Assembly (NCBI RefSeq): GCF_000526155.1
Contig: NZ_JAFN01000001.1
Coordinates: 1 to 64,000 of the forward strand
DNA: 64,000 bases
Source: Deferrisoma camini S3R1
GTDB taxonomy: Bacteria; Desulfobacterota; Deferrisomatia; Deferrisomatales; Deferrisomataceae
Reading direction: 5' to 3'
Below are positions 33,884 to 43,514 of the stretch, one piece after another (the first letter of the stretch is position 1; each line of letters begins with the position of its first letter). The notes under the pieces are model-generated. The model had not been told where the DNA came from. It searched no databases and saw only the letters and a list, made by a program, of their open reading frames with translations. The position numbers and the translations under genes were made by a program.

Positions 33884-34810
33884 CTACGCGAGGAACGCGG
33901 CCAGGGTGTCCGGGTCCTCCACCCGGGCCACCTGGGCCTTGCGGTCGATCCGGCGCATCAGGCCCGAAAGGACCTTGCCCGGCCCCACCTCCACGAACCG
34001 CTCCACCCCCATGGCCCGAAGGGCCCGGACGCACTCCTGCCAGCGCACCCGCTGGCTCACCTGGGCAACGAGCCGGGGCGCCACCTCTTCGGGCGAGCGG
34101 TACGGCTCGGCATCCACGTTGGCCACCACGGGAAGCCGGGGGGCCGCGAACCGCAGGCGGCCCAGCTCCTCGGCCAGGCGCCGGCCGGCCGGCTCCATGA
34201 GGGAGCAGTGGAACGGCGCGCTCACCGCCAGGCCCACGGCCCGCTTGGCCCCGGCCTGGCGGGCCGCGGCGCAGGCCTCCTCCACGGCGGCGGTGTGGCC
34301 CGAGATCACGGCCTGTCCGGGGCAGTTGTCGTTGGCCACCTCCACCACGTGGTCCGGCCGGTGGATGGCCGCGCAGATCTCCTCGACCCGCGGCAGGTCG
34401 AGGCCCAGCACGGCGGCCATGGTCCCCTGACCCACGGGCACGGCCTCCTGCATGAACCGGCCGCGTTTCTCGACCACCCTCACGGCCTCGGCGAACCCGA
34501 TCACGCCGGCGGCCACCAGGGCCGCGTACTCGCCCAGGCTGTGGCCGGCCGCGGCCCGAGGGGGAGGCGCCCCGGCCTCCTCCAAAGCCCTGAGGCATGC
34601 CACGCTCACCGTGAGGATGGCCGGCTGGGTGTTCTCGGTGAGCCGGAGCTCGTCCTCCGGCCCCTCGAAGATCAATCGGGACAGGGGCCTTCCCAGGGCC
34701 TGGTCGGCCTCCTCGAACGCCGTGCGGGCCGCGGCCGAGGCCTCGGCCAGTGCCCGGCCCATGCCCACGTACTGGGACCCTTGCCCCGGAAACAGGTACG
34801 CCGTCGTCAT
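33884..34810 (-). CDS. fabD: Malonyl-CoA:ACP transacylase
   Basis: 308 residues. [15 protein letters not shown] at the N-terminus, nucleophile [14 protein letters not shown] (Ser about 91), Arg region KRGRFMQEA, and the catalytic His in [10 protein letters not shown]. It loads malonate onto ACP. A promoter-like pair in the 94-bp gap from fabH may give a separate fabD-fabG-acpP transcript. Confidence 0.96.
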   Translation of the reverse strand: MTTAYLFPGQGSQYVGMGRALAEASAAARTAFEEADQALGRPLSRLIFEGPEDELRLTENTQPAILTVSVACLRALEEAGAPPPRAAAGHSLGEYAALVAAGVIGFAEAVRVVEKRGRFMQEAVPVGQGTMAAVLGLDLPRVEEICAAIHRPDHVVEVANDNCPGQAVISGHTAAVEEACAAARQAGAKRAVGLAVSAPFHCSLMEPAGRRLAEELGRLRFAAPRLPVVANVDAEPYRSPEEVAPRLVAQVSQRVRWQECVRALRAMGVERFVEVGPGKVLSGLMRRIDRKAQVARVEDPDTLAAFLA

Positions 34811-34866
34811 CGCGGGAGTCTCCCGGTGGCGGGAACCGTGTCGGTTTCGGAGAGAAGGTTCGCGAG

Positions 34867-34896
34867 ACTATACGTAAGGAAAGCGGGGCGGTGCAA
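34867..34896 (-). promoter_or_regulatory. Internal promoter before fabD
   Basis: Minus strand: TTGCAC (34896-34891), 18 bp, TATAGT (34872-34867). The start would fall near 34860, leaving a ~50-nt leader before the fabD ATG. Confidence 0.5.
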
Positions 34897-34904
34897 CCCC
34901 CGGT

Positions 34905-35906
34905 CTACCAACGGATCAGGGCGGCGCCGAAGGTGAACCCGGCGCCGAACGCATCGAGCAGGACCCGGTGGCCCGGCCGGATCTTTCCGCCCCGCACCAT
35001 CTCGTCGAGGGCGATCGGCACCGAGGCGGCCGAGGTGTTGCCGTACCGGTGCACGTTCACGTACACCCGCTCCGCGGGGACCTTGAGGCGCAGTCGCACG
35101 GCGTCGATGATCCGGCGGTTGGCCTGGTGGGGGACGAACCAGTCCACCTGGTCCCCGCTCACTCCGGCGGCCTCGAGGACCTCCTCGGCCACCTGGTGGA
35201 GGGTGCGCACCGCCACCTTGAATACCTCGTTGCCCTGCATCTTCACGTAGTGGAGACCCTGGGCCAGGCTCTCGGCGCTGGCCGGGTGCCGGGAGCCGCC
35301 CCCGGGCATGTGGAGCAGGGGCCAGTAGGATCCGTCTGCGGCCATGCGCGTGGCCAGCACGCCCCGCTCGGGGTCCTGGGTGGGGCCGAACACCGCCGCG
35401 CCGGCCCCGTCCCCGAACAGCACGCACGTGGAGCGGTCGTCCCAGTCCACGATGCGGCTCAGGGTCTCGGCCCCCACGGCCAGCACGTACCGGGCGTTGC
35501 CGGAACGGATGAAGCTGTCGGCCACCGAAAGGGCGTAGAGGAACCCGGTGCAGCCGGCGCTCAGGTCGAAGGCCATCTGACCCCGGGTTCCTAGCCGCTC
35601 CTGCAGCAGGCACGCGGTGGCCGGGAACCCGAGGGCCGGGGTGACCGTGCCCACCAGGATGAGATCGAGGTCGTCGGGGCGGAGGTCCGCGGCCTCCAGG
35701 GCCTGACGGGCCGCTTCCTCGCACAGGTCGCAGGTGTCGATGGAGGGGGGGGCGATCCGGCGCTCCCGGATGCCGGTCCGGGTGCGGATCCACTCGTCGC
35801 TGGTGTCGACCCGGGCCTCGAGATCCGCATTGGTCACCACCGTGTCCGGAAGACAGCGGCCGGTGCCCAGGATCCGGGCCCGCGGCGGATGCCTGCGTTC
35901 CGTCAC
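34905..35906 (-). CDS. fabH: Beta-ketoacyl-ACP synthase III
   Basis: 333 residues. Initiates fatty acid synthesis from acetyl-CoA or branched acyl-CoA and malonyl-ACP. Catalytic residues: Cys in [17 protein letters not shown], His in [14 protein letters not shown], Asn in [31 protein letters not shown] is conserved. The GTG start overlaps the plsX stop (GTGA). Confidence 0.97.
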   Translation of the reverse strand: MTERRHPPRARILGTGRCLPDTVVTNADLEARVDTSDEWIRTRTGIRERRIAPPSIDTCDLCEEAARQALEAADLRPDDLDLILVGTVTPALGFPATACLLQERLGTRGQMAFDLSAGCTGFLYALSVADSFIRSGNARYVLAVGAETLSRIVDWDDRSTCVLFGDGAGAAVFGPTQDPERGVLATRMAADGSYWPLLHMPGGGSRHPASAESLAQGLHYVKMQGNEVFKVAVRTLHQVAEEVLEAAGVSGDQVDWFVPHQANRRIIDAVRLRLKVPAERVYVNVHRYGNTSAASVPIALDEMVRGGKIRPGHRVLLDAFGAGFTFGAALIRW

Positions 35907-37003
35907 TTCGTCGGTTCCTCGCTCTCGTCGGGCTCCCGGGCCTCACGCCGCGGGTGCACGAGCTTGTCCTTCAGGCTGGCCCAGAACCGTCCCTTGGCCC
36001 CGGCCCCCAGGTCGTGGCTGCGTTCGAGCATCTGCATCAGATGGCGGTTGACCCGCCGCTCGGCAAAGTCCCGGGCCACCCGGATGGCGTTGCGGATGGC
36101 ACGGGCGTCCGAGGATCCGTGGGCCACGATGCCCACGCCGTTGACGCCCAGCAGCGGGGCCCCGCCCACCTCGGCGTAGTCCATGCGCTCCCGAAGCCTC
36201 TGGAACGCCCGGCGGGCGAGCACGTACCCAAGCCGGGAACCCAGGCCCCGGCCGAGCTCCTCCCGGAGCATCTGGCCCACGGCCTTGGCGAGCCCCTCCG
36301 AGCTCTTGAGCACGGCGTTGCCGGTGAACCCGTCGCACACCACCACGTCGGCCCCGCCGTTGAACACCTCGCGGCCCTCCACGTACCCCAGGTAGTTGAA
36401 CTTGGCGTGCTTGAGGGCCTGGTGGGCCGCGCGGGTGGCGTCGGTGCCCTTGGTCTCCTCCTCCCCGTTGGACAGCAGCCCCACCCGGGGCTGCTCGATC
36501 CCGAGCACCAGGCGCGCAAACACCTCCCCCATGAGGGCGAACTGGACCAGGTGGACCGGCTTGCAGGCCACGTTGGCCCCCACGTCCAGGAGCACGGTGG
36601 CCCCGGCCAGGGAGGGCAGCACGGCGGCGATGGCCGGCCGGTCCACGCCGGGAAGGCGGCGCAGCACCAGCATGGCCAGGGCCATGGCCGCCCCGGAGTT
36701 ACCGGCACTCACCACCGCACGGGCCTCGCCCGCCTTCACGAGCTCGAACGCAACCCGCAGCGACGAGTCCTTCTTGCGGCGCACGGCCACCGACGGGCTC
36801 TCGTGCATGCCCACGGCCTCGGAGGCGTGCTTGATGGACAGGGGGAGGCCCTCGGTCTTGTGGCGCTCCAGGTGCTGGAGAACGATCTCCCGGTCGCCGA
36901 CCAGGATCACGTGGATGCCCAGATCCCGGGCGGCCCACACGGCCCCTTCGATCACCGCCTCGGGGGCGTGGTCGCCCCCCATGGCGTCAACGGCGATGCG
37001 CAT
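35903..37003 (-). CDS. plsX: Phosphate acyltransferase PlsX
   Basis: 366 residues. Makes acyl-phosphate from acyl-ACP for phospholipid synthesis. [21 protein letters not shown] at the N-terminus, [41 protein letters not shown] and [18 protein letters not shown] are characteristic. Peripheral membrane enzyme. Preceded by rpmF as in most bacteria. Confidence 0.96.
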   Translation of the reverse strand: MRIAVDAMGGDHAPEAVIEGAVWAARDLGIHVILVGDREIVLQHLERHKTEGLPLSIKHASEAVGMHESPSVAVRRKKDSSLRVAFELVKAGEARAVVSAGNSGAAMALAMLVLRRLPGVDRPAIAAVLPSLAGATVLLDVGANVACKPVHLVQFALMGEVFARLVLGIEQPRVGLLSNGEEETKGTDATRAAHQALKHAKFNYLGYVEGREVFNGGADVVVCDGFTGNAVLKSSEGLAKAVGQMLREELGRGLGSRLGYVLARRAFQRLRERMDYAEVGGAPLLGVNGVGIVAHGSSDARAIRNAIRVARDFAERRVNRHLMQMLERSHDLGAGAKGRFWASLKDKLVHPRREAREPDESEEPTK

Positions 37004-37072
37004 GGGGCGCCGTCAGTTCGGAGGATTCATGCGCGTTTGCCGGTGCGGCAAAGGGCATCATGAACCATCCGG

Positions 37073-37261
37073 CTAGAACTCCTCTTCTTCCTGGGGCAGG
37101 ACCTCTCGGCCCTTGTAGGTGCCGCAGGCCAGGCACGCCCGGTGGGGGGGCTTGGGCTCGAGGCACCGGGGGCAGGTGTCCAGGTTGGGGGCGCCCAGCG
37201 CCAGGTGGGACCGGCGCTTGCGCTTCCGGGCCAGGGAGTGACGTTTCCGAGGTACGGCCAT
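37073..37261 (-). CDS. rpmF: 50S ribosomal protein L32
   Basis: 62 residues. MAVPRKRHSLARKRKRRSHL then a CxxC...CxxC zinc ribbon (CPRCLEPKPPHRACLACGTYKG). Zinc-type L32. It lies between DUF177 and plsX in the canonical order, 50 bp after the DUF177 stop. Confidence 0.96.
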   Translation of the reverse strand: MAVPRKRHSLARKRKRRSHLALGAPNLDTCPRCLEPKPPHRACLACGTYKGREVLPQEEEEF

Positions 37262-37311
37262 GGCTGGATTCTCCTGTGTCGGTACGGCGGATCGTCTTGA
37301 CGGATCGGAAA

Positions 37312-37863
37312 TCAGCTGGCCCGGGAGGACTTCCACCGGGCCAGCGCCGCGAATCGGGGGTCGGGGGCCTGGGCGCGGCAGTCGCACGGGGTGCGGTTGC
37401 GGTCGGTGCCGCACACCGGACACAGCCCCCGGCAGTCGGGGTGGCAGACCGGGTGGTCCGGCAGGGCCAGGAGCACCTGCTCCACGGCGATGTCGGCCAC
37501 GTCCACGGTGTCGCCGGGCAACGCCTCGACCTCCATGTCCTCGGGACGGAGCTCATGTTCCCCGGGCTCGGCGTCGATATCCGTGACGTAGGTGAGGTGG
37601 AACGCCTCGGTCACGGCGCGATCGTGCCGCTCCAGACACCGCACGCAGGTGCACCGCACCACGGCCCGCACCTCGCCGGTGACAAAGACGTCCCGCCCCG
37701 ACCGCAGCACGCGGGCGCTTCCCTCCGGCCCGGAGACCCACTCGACCCGGGTCCACCCGCGCTCTCGGGCGATGGCGCCGGCCTGCTCCGAGCGCAGGTC
37801 GATGTGGACCGACCACCCCTCGGATGGGATCCGGTCGACGGCGATGACGAACTTGGGGACCAC
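37312..37863 (-). CDS. DUF177 (YceD-like) protein
   Basis: 183 residues. DUF177 proteins precede rpmF widely and are linked to 23S rRNA/ribosome accumulation. Visible are the CxxC pairs CTCVRC (about 72-77), HPDCRGLCPVCGTDRN and CDC (C-terminal), plus the acidic ELRPEDMEVEALPGDTVDVADIAVEQVLLALP segment. The GTG at 37863 is preferred over the GTG at 37881 because AGGAGG sits 6 bp before it. Confidence 0.9.
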   Translation of the reverse strand: MVPKFVIAVDRIPSEGWSVHIDLRSEQAGAIARERGWTRVEWVSGPEGSARVLRSGRDVFVTGEVRAVVRCTCVRCLERHDRAVTEAFHLTYVTDIDAEPGEHELRPEDMEVEALPGDTVDVADIAVEQVLLALPDHPVCHPDCRGLCPVCGTDRNRTPCDCRAQAPDPRFAALARWKSSRAS

Positions 37864-37893
37864 TCGCAACCTCCTGGGCACAATAAGCGGCCC

Positions 37894-37921
37894 ATTATAG
37901 CGGCGAAGGGGCTCGGGTCAA
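37894..37921 (-). promoter_or_regulatory. Promoter of the DUF177-rpmF-plsX-fab operon
   Basis: Minus strand: TTGACC (37921-37916), 16 bp, TATAAT (37899-37894), the best -10 in the window. It sits about 30 bp upstream of the DUF177 start and probably drives the long housekeeping operon. Confidence 0.65.
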
Positions 37922-38052
37922 GGTTCTTTTGGTGGCGGCGAGACCCCTGGCCGGGGGGAGCCGCTTGTCCGCGGCAGGGCGAGCCCCTATACTTCGCCGG
38001 GTGTCTGCGGGGGCGGCGGCTCGTTTCGCGGGATATTCGGACGATCGCCGCG

Positions 38053-38282
38053 TTATTGAGCCGGCGACAAGACGGACGCGCCACCACGGAGGGCGGGGCA
38101 AGCGACCTGCCTCCGGCCGGGCGCGAAGCCGGGTATTGAGATCCGCCGCGCAGGCACAGGACCGAAGAGCTGATTTCATGACAACTCGGTGGAATCCAAA
38201 CCGTTTCGCGGTCCGAGCGTCAGAGGCGCTGCGCGGCGAGCAAAGGGGCCGCGCCCGGCTCTCCGAGAGGTCCCTTGCCCTT
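38053..38282 (+). repeat. R1 dispersed repeat, copy B (~230 bp)
   Basis: Plus-strand counterpart of 27351-27572 (see shared blocks there). It fills most of the 498-bp divergent gap 37864-38361 between the DUF177 promoter and the repeat-rich protein gene. The remaining ~80 bp on the right has no clear promoter. Confidence 0.8.
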
Positions 38283-38300
38283 CCGAGCAGGGAGCGATAG
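38178..38300 (+). CDS. R1-encoded small ORF, copy B (40 aa, hypothetical)
   Basis: ATG frame MTTRWNPNRFAVRASEALRG then EQRGRARLSERSLALPSRER. It shares about half its residues with the 35-aa frame of copy A, and its tail with the fragment at 20742-20775. There is no strong ribosome site. Whether it is expressed is unknown. Confidence 0.35.
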   Translation: MTTRWNPNRFAVRASEALRGEQRGRARLSERSLALPSRER

Positions 38301-38361
38301 CGTCTGTTTATCCGCCGGGTTAATGCCGTTCGGGTTCCCGGGCCATGTGGAGAGGGTTGCC

Positions 38362-39750
38362 ATGCGGTGGTGGGTTGCGGTTGCGTTCGCGTGTGTGCTC
38401 AGCGGGGGGGTCGGGGCGGCCCAGCCCCCCCCGGATGCGGTGCTCCGCAAGGAGGCCGGCAACTACTACCTGAAACAGCGCGCCTACGAGAAGGCCCGGG
38501 ACGAGTACCTGGCGTCGTTGAAGGTGGCCCCGGACTACGCCGACGCCCACTACAACCTGGGGGTGGTGTACTTTTTCCGGCTCCGTGACTATCCCAGGGC
38601 GTTGTACCACTTCGTGCGCTACGCCCAGTTGCGACCCGACGCCTCGGACCTGGATCAGGTGAGGGAGCTGGTGCTCCAGGCGCTCGAGCGCATCGAGGAG
38701 GCGGAGCGCCAGGCGTACCTTCGGGCGTTGGACAAGGGCACGGCCGAGGCGATCGAGACCTTCCTCGAGGACCACCCGGACACCGTCTACCGGGCCGACG
38801 CGGAGCGCAAGCTGGAGATCCTGCGCCGGTACGAGGAGGAGCGTGATCGGTGGCAGGGGGAGGTGGGTGCCGCGTACCAACAGGCCCTGGCCCGGGGAAC
38901 GCCCGAGGCCATGGACGCGTTCCTGAGCCGGTACCCCGACGCCCCCCAGGCGCGGGAGGCGCGGCGGCTCCGGAACCTGTGGGCGAAGGAGCAGGCGGCC
39001 GAGTCCGAGGCCTTCGAGAGGGCCGTGGCCGAGGGGACCCCGGCCGCCCTGGAGCGGTTTCTGAAGGCCCACCCCCAGGGTCGATACGCCCTGCAGGCCC
39101 AGCGCCGTCTCGACCACCTGGCGGCCGCCGAAAAGGCGTTCCGGATCGCCAAACAGTCGCGGTCGATCCCGGGGCTGGAGGCGTTCCTGGAGACCTACGG
39201 CGACACGCCCCACCAAGCCGAGGCCCGGCAGCTGTTGGAGGAGCTCCGGGCCGAGGAGAAACGGGCCCAGGAAGCCGCGGCCGCGCCCGCCCCGGCGGCC
39301 GAGGAGCCCGCGGCCGACGCCGAGGAGGCGGCCCGCCGGGCCCGGGAGGAGGTGCTCCGGGCCCAGGCCGACCAGGCGTGGGCCGAGGCCGCGGCCGCGG
39401 ACACGGCCGAGGCCTACGAGGCGTTCCGGGCCGCCTACCCGGACCACCCCATGGCCGAGGAGGCCCGCCGCCGCGCGGCGGTGCTTCGGGAGAACGCCGG
39501 AGCGGAGGCAGGGACGGCCCAGGAACCCCCTCGAGCGTCGGTGGAGGAGGACTGGAGCAGGACCCAGCAGGAGGACACGGTCGAGGCCTACCGGGCGTTC
39601 CTCAAGGCCCACCCCGAGGGCGAAGAGGCCGAGGCGGCCCGCAAACGGCTCGAGGAACTGGAGACCCGCATCCAGGAGGCCGAGAAGAGTTTGCCCCGCG
39701 AGAAGCGCGAGGCCCTGGAGCGGTACCGGAAGATGCTCCAGGGGCAGTGA
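38362..39750 (+). CDS. Periplasmic TPR-like repeat protein
   Basis: 462 residues with a signal peptide (1-19). A TPR pair (about 30-95, AGNYYLKQRAYEKARDEYLASLKVAPDYADAHYNLGVVY) is followed by six degenerate repeats spaced 40-80 residues apart with the pattern GTxEAxxxFLxxHPxxxxAxEARxxLxxL (for example GTPEAMDAFLSRYPDAPQAR, DTVEAYRAFLKAHPEGEEAE). An Ala/Pro/Glu-rich linker (about 308-335) sits between repeats. It is probably a scaffold or peptidoglycan/outer-membrane-associated protein. GGAGAGG precedes the ATG. Confidence 0.75.
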   Translation: MRWWVAVAFACVLSGGVGAAQPPPDAVLRKEAGNYYLKQRAYEKARDEYLASLKVAPDYADAHYNLGVVYFFRLRDYPRALYHFVRYAQLRPDASDLDQVRELVLQALERIEEAERQAYLRALDKGTAEAIETFLEDHPDTVYRADAERKLEILRRYEEERDRWQGEVGAAYQQALARGTPEAMDAFLSRYPDAPQAREARRLRNLWAKEQAAESEAFERAVAEGTPAALERFLKAHPQGRYALQAQRRLDHLAAAEKAFRIAKQSRSIPGLEAFLETYGDTPHQAEARQLLEELRAEEKRAQEAAAAPAPAAEEPAADAEEAARRAREEVLRAQADQAWAEAAAADTAEAYEAFRAAYPDHPMAEEARRRAAVLRENAGAEAGTAQEPPRASVEEDWSRTQQEDTVEAYRAFLKAHPEGEEAEAARKRLEELETRIQEAEKSLPREKREALERYRKMLQGQ

Positions 39751-39822
39751 GGAGGGGCTCCGGCACTTCTGGCAGGCTCCCTTGCCCACCGGGGCGTTGG
39801 CGGCTGCTCTGGAGCTGCCCCG

Positions 39823-39837
39823 CGGGCCGAAGGCCCG
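39823..39837. terminator. Hairpin between convergent genes
   Basis: CGGGCC, GAA, GGCCCG lies 5 bp past the prfB stop (minus strand) and between it and the convergent gene ending at 39750. The same GGGCCTTCGGCCC word recurs in other spacers. Confidence 0.4.
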
Positions 39838-39842
39838 AAGTT

Positions 39843-40971
39843 CTACGGGGAGGCGGCCCCGTTCGCCGCCGGTTCGGCCGCCCCCGCGGCTCGAAGCAGG
39901 TAGGCCTCCATGAACGGGTCCAGGTCACCGTCCAGCACCCGGTCCACGTCCCCCTCCTCCAGGCCGGTGCGGTGGTCCTTGATCTTGCGGTAGGGCTGGA
40001 GGATGTACGAGCGGATCTGGCTGCCCCAGGCGATCTCGCGCTTCTCGCTCATCTGGGCCTCCAGCTCCTCCTCGCGCTTGCGGCGCTCCAGGTCGAGCAG
40101 GCGGGCCTTCAGGACGCGCATCGCGTTGGACCGGTTCTTGTGCTGGCTGCGTTCGCTCTGGCAGGTGACCACGATGCCGGTGGGCAGGTGGGTGATCCGA
40201 ACGGCCGACTCGGTCCGGTTCACGTGCTGGCCGCCGGCCCCGCTCGCCCGGAACACGTCCACCCGTAGGTCCTTCTCGTCGATCTCCACCGCCACGTCCT
40301 CCTCGGCCTCGGGGTAGACGCTCACCGAGGCGAACGAGGTGTGACGGCGGGCCTGGGCGTCGAAGGGGCTGATCCGGACGAGGCGGTGCACCCCCTCCTC
40401 GGCCTTGAGGTACCCGTAGGCGTACGGGCCCGACACCGTGAACGTGACGTTCTTGACGCCGGCCTCCTCCCCGGGCAGCTCGTCCACGATCTCCACCTCG
40501 AACCCGTGCTTCTCCGCCCACCGCAGGTACATGCGCAGGAGCATCTGGGCCCAGTCCTGGGCCTCGGTGCCGCCGGCTCCGGCGTTGATGGCCACGATGG
40601 CGTCGCCGGGGTCGTGGGGGCCGCCGAGCATGGTGCGCAGCTCCATCTCGCGCACCCCCCGGGCCACGGCCTCGAGCTGCTCCTGGGCCTCCCGAACGAG
40701 CTCCTCGTCGCCTTCCTCCTCCCCCAGCTCCCAGGCGACCCGGCAGTCCTCCAGCTGGGCCTCGAGGCGCTTCCAGGCCTCCACCTCCGCGGTCAGTCGC
40801 TCGCGTTCCTTGCCCAGCCGGGCGGCCGCTTCCGGGTCGTCCCAGAAGTCGGGCCGGGCCATCAGGGCATCGAGCTCGGCGATGCGTTTCTCCTTGGCCG
40901 CGAGGTCAAAGATGCCTCCATAGTTCGGTGAGGCGGCGGTGCAGCTCGTCGAGGCGTTCCGAATCGGCCAT
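39843..40971 (-). CDS. prfB: Peptide chain release factor 2 (programmed +1 frameshift)
   Basis: Translation starts at the ATG at 40971 (MADSERLDELHRRLTELWRHL), meets an in-frame TGA at 40908-40906 and continues in the +1 frame as LDLAAKEKRIAELDALMARP, giving about 375 residues. RF2 recognises UGA/UAA. The anticodon-like SPF motif is in VRISPFDAQ and the catalytic GGQ in SGAGGQHVNRTESAVR. The annotation must join 40971-40909 with 40907-39843. It follows lnt by 46 bp. Confidence 0.95.
40902..40920 (-). promoter_or_regulatory. prfB autoregulatory frameshift site
   Basis: Minus strand TGGAGGCATCTTTGACCTC: an internal Shine-Dalgarno GGAGG, 3 nt, then CTT TGA C. This is the classic RF2 slippery site, where low RF2 leads to +1 slippage at CTT. 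Confidence 0.95.
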
Positions 40972-41017
40972 CGAACAGTTCCTCCGTCGGGAAGAGGCGC
41001 GTGGACGCGGCGGGCCC

Positions 41018-42559
41018 TCAGGTCCGGGGGTGCCGCCGGGGGCCGCGAAGGATAGCAAAAACGGTCAGACCGGCCAAGGCGAGGCTGGTCGGCGAGATCC
41101 AGGGCCGCACGGCGGCCTGGGGCGTGGGGCCGGGCGGCGGCAGCTCCACCTCGGCCACGAACGCGTCCCGGGCGCCCAGAACCGTGGTCGTCAGGGGCCG
41201 CCCCCGCCGATCGAACACCGCGCTCACCCCCGTGTTGGCGGCCCGCACGAGGGGCAGCCCGGTCTCGGCGGCCCGGAGGGCCGCAAAGGCCAGGTGCTGG
41301 TAGGGCGCGGGGGTTCGCCCGAACCAGGCGTCGTTGGTGACCACCACGAGCAGGCGGGCTCCCTGCTCGGCGTGCCGGGCAGCGAGCCCCGGGAAGATGC
41401 CCTCGAAGCAGATCAGGGGGCCCAGCGTGGGAAGGCCCGGACCCGACAGGGGCCTCACCCCCGGGCCGGGGGAGAAGTCGCCCGCGCCCTCCACCATCTT
41501 CTTCAGGAAGGGGAGGTAACGCCCGAAGGGCACGTACTCGCCGAAGGGCACCAGATGGACCTTGTCGTAGCGGCCGGCCCAGGTGCCCTCGGGGGTGACG
41601 AGGAACACGCTGTTGCGGTACTCCACGCGGCCGTCCACCCGTTCATACCCGGGGGCCCCGAACAGGAGCCAGACGCCCGCCCTCCGGGCCAGGGCCAGGA
41701 GCCGGGAGGTCTCGGGGCCGCCGTCCTGCACGCTCAGGGGCACGGCGGTCTCGGGCCACACCACCAGCTGCGGCCGCCGGGGCACCAGGTCCAGGGTGAG
41801 GCGCTCGTAGATGTCGAGGGTGACCCGGCGGTAGGCCCGATCCCACTTCTGGGCCTGGTCGATGTTCCCCTGGACCACCCCCACCCGCAGGGTGGCGTCG
41901 GCCGGCGGCAGGGGGGAGGGGGCCAGGGCGAGTCCGGCCCAGGTCAGCGCAGCCACCGTCGGCACCGCGAGCGCCCGGGTGGACACGGCCCCCCGGGCCA
42001 GGAGCCAGGCGGGCGCCACGGCCAGGCCCACCCCGACCAGCCGGATCCCGTCGGCCCCCACCCACGGCGCCAGGCGCAGGGCCAGGGGTTGGTTCCACAG
42101 GGCCTGGGCCACGTCCCCCCACGGGAAGCCGGTCAGGGCCCACCCTCGAACGCCTTCGAGCCCGGTCCACACGAAGGGGGCCAGGGCCAAGGCCAGGCCG
42201 GGACGCCTCCGCCCCACGGCCGCGCAGGCCCATCCGCACGCCCCGGGGTACAGGGCCAGGTAGGCGGCCAGGAGGGCCACGCATCCCACGGCGGCCGGCC
42301 ACGGCAGGCCGCCGTACCGGGCCACCGTGGGGGCGATCCACCACAGGAGAGCCCCGAAGAACCCGAGCCCCTGGATCCACCCCAGCAGGAACCCCCGGCG
42401 CGGCTCGCACCGGACGGCCAGGGCCCACAAGGGGGCCGGCAAGGCCAGGGCCAGGGGCCCGAGGGACGCGGGGGGGAACGCGGTCACCGCCACCAGGGCG
42501 CCCCAGGCCGCCAGGGCCCAGGGGCCGGGATCAAGCCACCTCGACCCGGTTGCGGCCAT
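41018..42559 (-). CDS. lnt: Apolipoprotein N-acyltransferase
   Basis: 513 residues, inner membrane. About six or seven N-terminal helices (1-200) are followed by a periplasmic nitrilase-fold domain (about 215-480) with the Glu-Lys-Cys triad: WPETAVP, YDKVHLVPFGEYVPFGRYLPF and ICFEGIFPGL. A final helix lies near 490. It transfers the third acyl chain to lipoproteins, relevant to the several lipoproteins in this window. Its start overlaps the GGDEF gene by 29 bp. Confidence 0.94.
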   Translation of the reverse strand: MAATGSRWLDPGPWALAAWGALVAVTAFPPASLGPLALALPAPLWALAVRCEPRRGFLLGWIQGLGFFGALLWWIAPTVARYGGLPWPAAVGCVALLAAYLALYPGACGWACAAVGRRRPGLALALAPFVWTGLEGVRGWALTGFPWGDVAQALWNQPLALRLAPWVGADGIRLVGVGLAVAPAWLLARGAVSTRALAVPTVAALTWAGLALAPSPLPPADATLRVGVVQGNIDQAQKWDRAYRRVTLDIYERLTLDLVPRRPQLVVWPETAVPLSVQDGGPETSRLLALARRAGVWLLFGAPGYERVDGRVEYRNSVFLVTPEGTWAGRYDKVHLVPFGEYVPFGRYLPFLKKMVEGAGDFSPGPGVRPLSGPGLPTLGPLICFEGIFPGLAARHAEQGARLLVVVTNDAWFGRTPAPYQHLAFAALRAAETGLPLVRAANTGVSAVFDRRGRPLTTTVLGARDAFVAEVELPPPGPTPQAAVRPWISPTSLALAGLTVFAILRGPRRHPRT

Positions 42560-43514
42560 TGGCCTTGGCGCGGTAGAGGGCCTCGTCCGCGGCCCGCAGC
42601 AGTTCGTCCGGGGAGCGCTCCTGCTCGCCGGGGAGGTAGTCGGCCACCCCCATGCTCACGGTGACGTGGATCCGGCGGTCCCGCCCGATGGGCACGGGCT
42701 CGCCGGCGATCCGGTTGCGCAGCCGTTCGGCGATGGTGCGGGCGAGGCCTGCGTCGGTCTTGGGGAGGAGGAGCACGAACTCCTCCCCTCCGTACCGGGC
42801 CACCAGGTCTTCGCTGCGCACGGCGTCCTTGAGGATCTCCACGAGCCGCACCAGCACCCGGTCCCCGGCGGGATGGCCGTAGGTGTCGTTGATCCGCTTG
42901 AACCGGTCCAGGTCGATCATGACGCAGGCCAGGGGCTCTCCGTGACGCGCCGCCCGGGCGTACTCGGCCTTGAGGCGCTCTTGGAAATGCCGGTGGTTGT
43001 ACGCCTTGGTCAGGCCGTCGGTCACCGACAGGAGCTTCAGCTCCTGGTTGGCCGCATCCAGCTGCCGGGTGAGGGCCTGGAGTTGCTGGTTCTTGGCCTC
43101 GAGCTCCAGGTTCTGCTGGGACAGCCGTTTCTGCAGGGCCCGGATCCGAAGCAGGCTCCGAACCCGCGCCACCAGCTCCACGTTGTCGAAGGGCTTGGAG
43201 ATGTAGTCGTCGGCCCCCGCGTCCAGGCCCCGGGCCAGATCCTCCACGTCGCCCTTGGCCGTGAGCATGAGGATCGGAATGTAGTCGTCGGCCTCCTCCC
43301 GCCGCCGCAGCTCCCGGCACACCTCGTACCCGTCCATCTCGGGCATCATCACGTCGAGCAGAACCAGGTCCGGGGGGGACTCCTGGACCCGTTCCAGGGC
43401 CTCCCTTCCGTTCTGGGCCTCCCGGATGCGGTACCCCTGGGCCCGGAGCACGTCCGACACCATGGCCCGGACGATCCGGCTGTCGTCCACCACGAGGAGC
43501 TCAGGCGCTTCCAT
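42531..43514 (-). CDS. Response regulator with GGDEF domain (diguanylate cyclase)
   Basis: 327 residues: REC (about 4-120, phospho-acceptor D54 in VLLDVMMPEMDG, KPF Lys), a coiled-coil linker (about 122-165) and GGDEF (about 168-325). The active site is GGEEF. An inhibitory I-site RSED precedes it by five residues, so product feedback is expected. PleD/WspR-like architecture; makes c-di-GMP. Its ATG overlaps the cheB end by 14 bp, placing it under the same chemosensory operon. Confidence 0.94.
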   Translation of the reverse strand: MEAPELLVVDDSRIVRAMVSDVLRAQGYRIREAQNGREALERVQESPPDLVLLDVMMPEMDGYEVCRELRRREEADDYIPILMLTAKGDVEDLARGLDAGADDYISKPFDNVELVARVRSLLRIRALQKRLSQQNLELEAKNQQLQALTRQLDAANQELKLLSVTDGLTKAYNHRHFQERLKAEYARAARHGEPLACVMIDLDRFKRINDTYGHPAGDRVLVRLVEILKDAVRSEDLVARYGGEEFVLLLPKTDAGLARTIAERLRNRIAGEPVPIGRDRRIHVTVSMGVADYLPGEQERSPDELLRAADEALYRAKANGRNRVEVA

